DNA of 64,000 nt from Crossiella sp. CA-258035 (lineage in GTDB: Bacteria > Actinomycetota > Actinomycetes > Mycobacteriales > Pseudonocardiaceae), in assembly GCF_030064675.1 (NCBI RefSeq), contig NZ_CP116413.1, positions 4,992,001-5,056,000 on the forward strand, in the 5' to 3' direction. The notes under the pieces are model-generated. The model saw only the letters and a program-made list of their open reading frames with translations, was not told the DNA's origin and made no database searches. A program made the position numbers and the translations under genes. Positions within the stretch are counted from its first letter, which is position 1, and every line of letters starts with the position of its first letter. This document shows positions 57,751-64,000 of this stretch, piece after piece.

Positions 57751-58245
57751 ATGAGACTGGGAACCCTTGTCCGGTCAAGGAGTCGGGGAGGTCGGGTGCT
57801 GGTTCTCGGGGTGGCGCTGCTCGCGCTGGGCGGGCTGGCCTTCTGGCGGCTGTCCTCATCGGTGCTGTGGCTGGAGCCGACCACGGTGGCCATCGTGCTG
57901 ACCGTGCTCGGCGGGCTGTTCCTGGTCGCGGGCGCCGTGCGCGCGGTGCGCAGGCGCAAGGGCCTGGGCTCGCCCAGCACCGTGCAGCGGGCGCGGGCGC
58001 TGCCCAGGATGCTGCGCGCGATGCGCGACCGCCGCTATCCCGCGCCGCCGTGGTCCAAACGGTTGTTCTGGATCGCCGGGATCGTCTACATCATCTCCCC
58101 GATCGACCTGCTGCCCGAGGTGTTCCTGCCGTTCATCGGACTCGCCGACGACGTCGGCCTCGGCGCCTTCCTGCTGGCCCAGCTGCGCGCGGAGACCGGC
58201 CGGTTCGTCGAGGTGGAACGCGGCAATTCCACGCCGGAAAAGTAG
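57751..58245 (+). CDS. YkvA family (DUF1232) membrane protein
   Basis: A 164-residue integral membrane protein. Helices at about residues 14-32 and 45-63 are followed by the DUF1232 motif YIISPIDLLPEVFLPFIGLA, then DDVGLGAFLLAQL. Function unknown. Divergent from arfA. A second start is not evident. Confidence 0.86.
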   Translation: MRLGTLVRSRSRGGRVLVLGVALLALGGLAFWRLSSSVLWLEPTTVAIVLTVLGGLFLVAGAVRAVRRRKGLGSPSTVQRARALPRMLRAMRDRRYPAPPWSKRLFWIAGIVYIISPIDLLPEVFLPFIGLADDVGLGAFLLAQLRAETGRFVEVERGNSTPEK

Positions 58246-58348
58246 ACCGGCCAGTTTCTATTCAGGCCGGTGGCGATTGGGCCGAAAGGACGCTCCCCGG
58301 TGCGGCCACAGTGCGTAGCATCGATCGACGGGACATCGATTGCACCTG

Positions 58349-58397
58349 CGGTTTCGCGTCCTGGTGTGGTGCGCGGGGTCGCCAGGACCCGAAACCG
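58349..58397. repeat. 16-bp inverted repeat
   Basis: Arms CGGTTTCGCGTCCTGG and CCAGGACCCGAAACCG pair with one mismatch around a 17-base loop. It lies 160 bp upstream of the kinase gene. Confidence 0.7.
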
Positions 58398-58473
58398 GTA
58401 AGTCCCCGGACCAGCTGCCGTCGCGGCCTGCCCGCACGGGCAGCGGAATGCGACCAAAGGCCCATCCGAGGCG

Positions 58474-58491
58474 ACGAACGACATCGTTCGT
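58474..58491. promoter_or_regulatory. 18-bp operator-like palindrome upstream of the histidine kinase
   Basis: ACGAACGA-CA-TCGTTCGT has 8-bp perfect arms with a 2-bp centre. The centre is too small for an RNA hairpin loop, so protein binding is more likely, for example by a TetR- or NarL-type regulator. Confidence 0.6.
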
Positions 58492-58560
58492 AGGGACTTG
58501 AGGGGGCCGAAAGGCGTTTCTCTCACCTGAACCCACGGTCGAGTCAGTACCGTTCTCGGT

Positions 58561-59799
58561 GTGCAGGCACCATCACGCCGGCCATGGTGGCCACCGCGCC
58601 GGGCGAGTCCCGCGGACGCGGCGGTCGCGCTCGCCCTCCTCGCCATCGGTCTGCTGCCCCCGCTGCTCGGCTCGCTCTGGTGGCCGGCCGACGCCTACCC
58701 GTGGCCAGGGGTGCTCGGTCAGGCCGTGGCCAGCCTGCTGGTGCTGGGCCGGAGCGTGGCCCCGGCGGCGGTGGCCTTCGGGCTGACCGGGGTGGTGCTG
58801 GCCGAGCTGGCGGTGCCGGGCCTGCTGCTGCCCTCGAACCTGGCCACCGTGCCCTGGCTGGCCGCCGCGCTGGGCCTGGCCGCGTTCACCGTGCCCCGCG
58901 CCCGGCAATGGTGGTGGTGGCCGCTGGCCGGGGTGGCCGCGGTGCTGGCCGCCCAGCCGTGGCGGCTGGACCTGGGCATCACCGCCACCGGCCTGCTGCT
59001 CACCCTGCTCCCGGTGCTGCTGGGCCGCCACCTGCTGGCCCGCCGCGCGCTGGCCCGCGCCGAGGCCGAACGCGCCGGGCACGCCGACACCGAGGCCCGG
59101 CTGCTGGCCGAACAGGCCCGCGCCGAGCAGCGGGTCCGGCTGGCCGGGGAGATGCACGACGTGCTGACCCACCGGGTGAGCCTGATGGTGCTGCAGGCGG
59201 GCGCGCTGCGGATGACCGCCCCCGACGAGGCCACCCGCCAGGCCGCCGAGGACCTGCGCGCCGCGGGCTGCCACGCCCTGGACGAGCTGCGCGACCTGGT
59301 CGGCGTGCTGCGCACCCTGCCCGCCAAGAGCGCCAACGGCGAGGCCGCGGTGGAAGCCCCGGCGACCGCGCTGCCGGACCTGTCCGCGCTGGTCGCCGAG
59401 ACGGTGTCGGTGGGCATCGGGGTGGACCTGGTGCAGGACGGCTCGCCGGTGCACACCTCGCCGGTGGTGGGCCGCACCGCGTTCCGGATCGTGCAGGAGG
59501 CCCTGGCCAACGTGCGCAAGCACGCCCCGGGCAGCCAGGTCAGGGTGCACGTGCGCTACGGCGCGGACCGGGTCTGGCTGAGCATCCGCAACACCGCCCC
59601 CGCCGTCGCCCGCCTCACCACCGCCCCCGCCGGCCCGCCCACCGGCGGCGGCCTGCTCGGCCTGCGCCAGCGGGTCGCCCTGGTCAGCGGCACCATCAAC
59701 GCCGGCCCCCGCCCCGACGGCGGCTACTCCGTCGACGCCATCCTCCCCGCCTACATGCCCACCGGCTCCCACGCCGACCTGGCCCGCCACGCCCGCTGA
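58561..59799 (+). CDS. Orphan NarL-type sensor histidine kinase
   Basis: A 412-residue kinase. About five N-terminal membrane helices (residues 20-160) are followed by the dimerisation/phosphoacceptor helix AGEMHDVLTHRVSLMVLQAG near residue 195 (His of MHDVLTHR) and an HATPase_c domain with ALANVRKHAPGSQVRVHV near 315 and GGGLLGLRQRVALVSGTINA. It is the DesK/NarL class. Start GTG 58561. No response regulator gene follows, so the partner is elsewhere. Confidence 0.88.
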   Translation: MQAPSRRPWWPPRRASPADAAVALALLAIGLLPPLLGSLWWPADAYPWPGVLGQAVASLLVLGRSVAPAAVAFGLTGVVLAELAVPGLLLPSNLATVPWLAAALGLAAFTVPRARQWWWWPLAGVAAVLAAQPWRLDLGITATGLLLTLLPVLLGRHLLARRALARAEAERAGHADTEARLLAEQARAEQRVRLAGEMHDVLTHRVSLMVLQAGALRMTAPDEATRQAAEDLRAAGCHALDELRDLVGVLRTLPAKSANGEAAVEAPATALPDLSALVAETVSVGIGVDLVQDGSPVHTSPVVGRTAFRIVQEALANVRKHAPGSQVRVHVRYGADRVWLSIRNTAPAVARLTTAPAGPPTGGGLLGLRQRVALVSGTINAGPRPDGGYSVDAILPAYMPTGSHADLARHAR

Positions 59800-59812
59800 C
59801 CCCTCCCCCATC

Positions 59813-59978
59813 GTGTTGGCCGATCTCGTACGGAGTCTTGGCCGATCTCGTACCCGGTGTTGGCCGAAGTGGTACGGGGTGTTGGCCGCTCCGGCGCGCC
59901 AGCGGCCAACACCCCGTGCGAGAACGGCCAACACACGGTGCAGGTTCGGCCAACACGGCGTACCAGAACGGCCAACAC
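59813..59978. repeat. 22-bp units: four direct then four inverted (166 bp)
   Basis: Starts of the core GTGTTGGCCG (one copy GTCTTGGCCG) are at 59813, 59835, 59857 and 59879, exactly 22 bp apart. The inverted core CGGCCAACAC then begins at 59903, 59925, 59947 and 59969, again 22 bp apart. The centre pairs as GTGTTGGCCGCT and AGCGGCCAACAC with a 10-nt loop. Variable parts such as ATCTCGTACGGA differ between units. The array lies between convergent genes; no ORF uses it. Confidence 0.95.
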
Positions 59979-59985
59979 GGCGGGT

Positions 59986-60015
59986 GCTGCCGGGCGGGTG
60001 GAGCCGCCCGGCAGC
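59986..60015 (-). terminator. Hairpin terminator of the sugar dehydrogenase gene
   Basis: GCTGCCGGGCGG-6-CCGCCCGGCAGC is a perfect 12-bp stem seven bases after the minus-strand gene end. Confidence 0.7.
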
Positions 60016-60021
60016 TTCGCC

Positions 60022-61506
60022 TCAGCGGATCTCACTCCGCAGGACGCGGTCGGAGCCGGGGCCCTGGCCGCCGTTGCCGTCGGCGTTGGTGGTGCCGATC
60101 CAGATCGCGTTCGCACCCGGCACCTTCACCACCGCGCGCAGGCGGCCGAAGCTGGTGAAGTGGCTGGTGGTCGCGCCCGCGCTGGTGCCGTTGAGCTCGA
60201 CCCGCCACAGCCGCTGCCCGCGCAGGGCGGCGATGTAGGCGGTGTCGTTGACGATGGCCAGCGAACTGGGCGAGGCCTCCGCAGTGGTCCAGGTCCGCTT
60301 CGGGTTCTCCATGCCGCTGACGTTGCAGTTGCCCTCGCACTGCGGCCAGCCGTAGTTGCGGCCGGGCAGGATCAGGTTCAGCTCGTCGGTGGAGACGTTG
60401 CCCAGCTCCGCCGACCACAGCCGACCAGCCGAGTCCCAGGCCAGGCCCTGGGCGTTGCGGTGGCCGTAGCTGTAGACCAGCGAGTTGAACGGGTTGCCCG
60501 GCGCGGGCGCCCCGGTGCGGGTGAAGCGCAGGATCTTGCCGGCCACGCTGCCCAGGTTCTGCGCCAGGCTGGTGTTCTGCGCGTCACCGGCGGTGGCGTA
60601 GAGGAAGCCGTCCGGGCCGAACTTGAGCTGGCCGCCGTTGTGGAAGCGGCTGGCCGGGATGTTGTTGACGATGACCTGGCGGTTGCCCAGCGTGCTGCCG
60701 TTGAAGCTCATCCGCACGATCCGGTTGGCCTGCGCGCCGCCGTCGTTGGAGGTGTGGAAGAAGAACACGTCCTGGTCGCTGGTGCCGTTCCAGGTCGGCG
60801 AGACCGCCACGCCCATCAGGCCGCCCTCGCCGCCGGTGGTGGTGCTGTTGGGCACCGTGCCCACCTGGGTCCTGCTGCCGTTGAGCCCGGCCCGGAACAC
60901 CCGGAAGGTGTCGCGTTCGGTGATCAGCGCGGACTGGCCGTCCGGCAGGAAGGACACCGCCCACGGGATGGACCAGCCGGTGCTGACGTTGGCCGGCGGC
61001 TGCGGGTTGCCGCGACCGGGGGCGGGCGCGGTGTCCACGTCCAGGGCGTCCAGGTTGGGTCCGCCCGCGGCGGTGGCCCCGGTGGCGCGGATGGTGTTCG
61101 CGCCCGCGTTGAGCGCGGTCGTCACCGTGACCGACTGGTAGGTGGTCCAGCCGTTGCTGGGGAAGGCCAGGTCGTTGGACACCAGGTTGCCGTTGACCGT
61201 GATGTCCAGCGGCCGGTTCGCCCCGCTGCCGTTGGCGTAGCGGAAGGACAGCACCGCGTTCGGGCTGGCGGTGGCGGCGTTGACCGTCCACTGCACGTAG
61301 CTGCCCGCCACGTTGTCGCTGTTGACGAAGCCGCTGCCGCTGAAGCCGGCGTGGTTGGACTCCACCACGCCCTGGGAGATGGTCGCGGTCTCCGCCTCGT
61401 GGCGCACCGGGGCCGCACCCGCCTGCCCGGCGGGCAGCACCAGCGCGCCCGCCACGACCACCACCGGCAGCCCCGCTCTGGTAAGCGCTTTCATGCCAGT
61501 TCTCAT
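60022..61506 (-). CDS. Secreted PQQ-type sugar dehydrogenase with CBM-like N-domain
   Basis: A 494-residue exported protein. A signal peptide (TRAGLPVVVVAGALVLPAG) is followed by a carbohydrate-binding-module-6/35-like domain (EAETATISQGVVESNHAGFS, then GSGFVNSDNVAGSYVQWTV, about residues 36-155) and a soluble glucose dehydrogenase-like six-bladed propeller: GWSIPWAVSFLPDGQSALIT, RFHNGGQLKFGPDGFLYATA, GHRNAQGLAWD and ELNLILPGRNYGWP. Such enzymes oxidise aldoses; PQQ binding is likely but not seen directly. ATG 61506 has GAGAGGAACG upstream. Confidence 0.85.
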   Translation of the reverse strand: MRTGMKALTRAGLPVVVVAGALVLPAGQAGAAPVRHEAETATISQGVVESNHAGFSGSGFVNSDNVAGSYVQWTVNAATASPNAVLSFRYANGSGANRPLDITVNGNLVSNDLAFPSNGWTTYQSVTVTTALNAGANTIRATGATAAGGPNLDALDVDTAPAPGRGNPQPPANVSTGWSIPWAVSFLPDGQSALITERDTFRVFRAGLNGSRTQVGTVPNSTTTGGEGGLMGVAVSPTWNGTSDQDVFFFHTSNDGGAQANRIVRMSFNGSTLGNRQVIVNNIPASRFHNGGQLKFGPDGFLYATAGDAQNTSLAQNLGSVAGKILRFTRTGAPAPGNPFNSLVYSYGHRNAQGLAWDSAGRLWSAELGNVSTDELNLILPGRNYGWPQCEGNCNVSGMENPKRTWTTAEASPSSLAIVNDTAYIAALRGQRLWRVELNGTSAGATTSHFTSFGRLRAVVKVPGANAIWIGTTNADGNGGQGPGSDRVLRSEIR

Positions 61507-61582
61507 AACCGTTCCTCTCGAGTGTGCGGTGAGGGAAGGCGGTTTCCCGTGGCGGCGGGATTCTCGGGAGAACCAAAAACAT

Positions 61583-61611
61583 GGTGCGGCAGCCCGGTCG
61601 GCTGCCGCACC
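61583..61611 (-). terminator. Intrinsic terminator after the GH1 gene
   Basis: GGTGCGGCAGCC-5-GGCTGCCGCACC forms a perfect 12-bp stem; on the minus strand it is followed by ATGTTTTTGG, giving a T5 run. It lies 10 bp after the GH1 stop. Confidence 0.85.
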
Positions 61612-61620
61612 GGCCATTCG

Positions 61621-63033
<1,413 letters not shown>

Positions 63034-63049
63034 GCTGTCTCCTTCTCCC

Positions 63050-64000
<951 letters not shown>

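Larger units (their letters stand above)
58246..58560. other. Intergenic region upstream of the histidine kinase
   Basis: No protein gene is evident in this 315-bp stretch. It holds a 16-bp inverted repeat with one mismatch (CGGTTTCGCGTCCTGG and CCAGGACCCGAAACCG, 58349-58397, 17-bp spacer) and an 18-bp perfect palindrome ACGAACGACATCGTTCGT (58474-58491), 70 bp before the kinase start. The first is a candidate structured RNA or terminator, the second a candidate operator. Confidence 0.55.

Noticed and set aside
58258-58536. Minus-strand ORFs of 67-92 codons upstream of the kinase
   Set aside because: Their composition is untypical, they overlap the inverted repeat and palindrome, and no start signal is evident.
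59813-59978. CRISPR array
   Set aside because: The units are contiguous 22-bp repeats with no spacers and half of them are inverted; no cas gene is near.

Overview
The window is high-GC DNA with almost complete G/C preference at third codon positions, many GTG starts, 4-base start/stop overlaps and actinobacterial gene families (AfsR/SARP regulators, DUF6801, DUF6292, SSI and I36 inhibitors, ArfA/ArfC, F420-type oxidoreductases). This points to a filamentous actinomycete, most likely of the Pseudonocardiaceae (inferred from gene families and repeats; no marker gene is present). There are no rRNA or tRNA genes, insertion sequences, CRISPR arrays or prophage blocks that I can see. It reads as chromosomal accessory and catabolic territory.

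Layout. 1-3.4 kb: a secreted GH81 beta-1,3-glucanase (cut by the window edge) divergent from a LacI-type regulator, with a perfect palindromic operator between them. 3.4-9.3 kb: copper-exporting P-type ATPase, a secreted DUF4360 protein and an oxidoreductase operon (quinone reductase, LLM flavin enzyme, SDR) behind a promoter with the 19-bp spacer and dyad typical of MerR-family control. 9.3-14.5 kb: imine-reductase-like enzyme, a large AfsR/SARP regulator and a membrane WD40 protein. 14.5-20 kb: PfkB kinase coupled to SurE, a secreted protein of unknown function and a secreted M64 peptidase. 20-26 kb: a complete compact 4-hydroxybenzoate/protocatechuate block (pobA, pcaH, pcaG, pcaB, pcaD, pcaC) with an IclR regulator, itself the third gene of a wHTH-SRPBCC-IclR operon. 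27-36 kb: secreted lipase, CdaR-type regulator, a lone phage-tail-tube-like protein, a DUF6801 wall-protein operon, an acyl-carrier-protein/hydrolase pair and an HxlR-controlled NAD(P)-binding gene. 36-43 kb: lipoamide dehydrogenase, a methyltransferase/CDGSH pair, an ArsR-SRPBCC pair, a haem-oxygenase-like diiron protein, a YbdK-type ligase and an F420-dependent dehydrogenase. 43-46.6 kb: small secreted proteins including two protease-inhibitor families, and a CHAT-like protein with an expanded hexapeptide repeat. 46.7-54.5 kb: AidB-like acyl-CoA dehydrogenase with TetR, a STAS protein, a LuxR ATPase regulator, and a quinone-detoxification unit (MhqR/MhqO/MhqD type). 54.5-60 kb: a small ORF, a J-domain/NERD fusion, ArfA/ArfC, YkvA and an orphan histidine kinase. 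60-64 kb: secreted sugar dehydrogenase, GH1 beta-glucosidase and an oligopeptide-type ABC ATPase (cut by the edge).

How the parts may work together. The two ends both concern beta-glucans: GH81 cuts beta-1,3-glucan outside the cell, and an ABC importer plus intracellular GH1 could take up and hydrolyse the oligosaccharides. The middle is aromatic catabolism: pobA-pca turns 4-hydroxybenzoate into beta-ketoadipate enol-lactone and beta-ketoadipate, and the MhqO/D unit handles quinones.

Most unusual sequence features: a 166-bp array of eight 22-bp units (four direct, then four inverted) between convergent genes near 59.9 kb; a 13-bp palindrome GTCCACNGTGGAC that recurs far more often than chance; and two in-frame minisatellite expansions inside pcaB and a CHAT-like gene.
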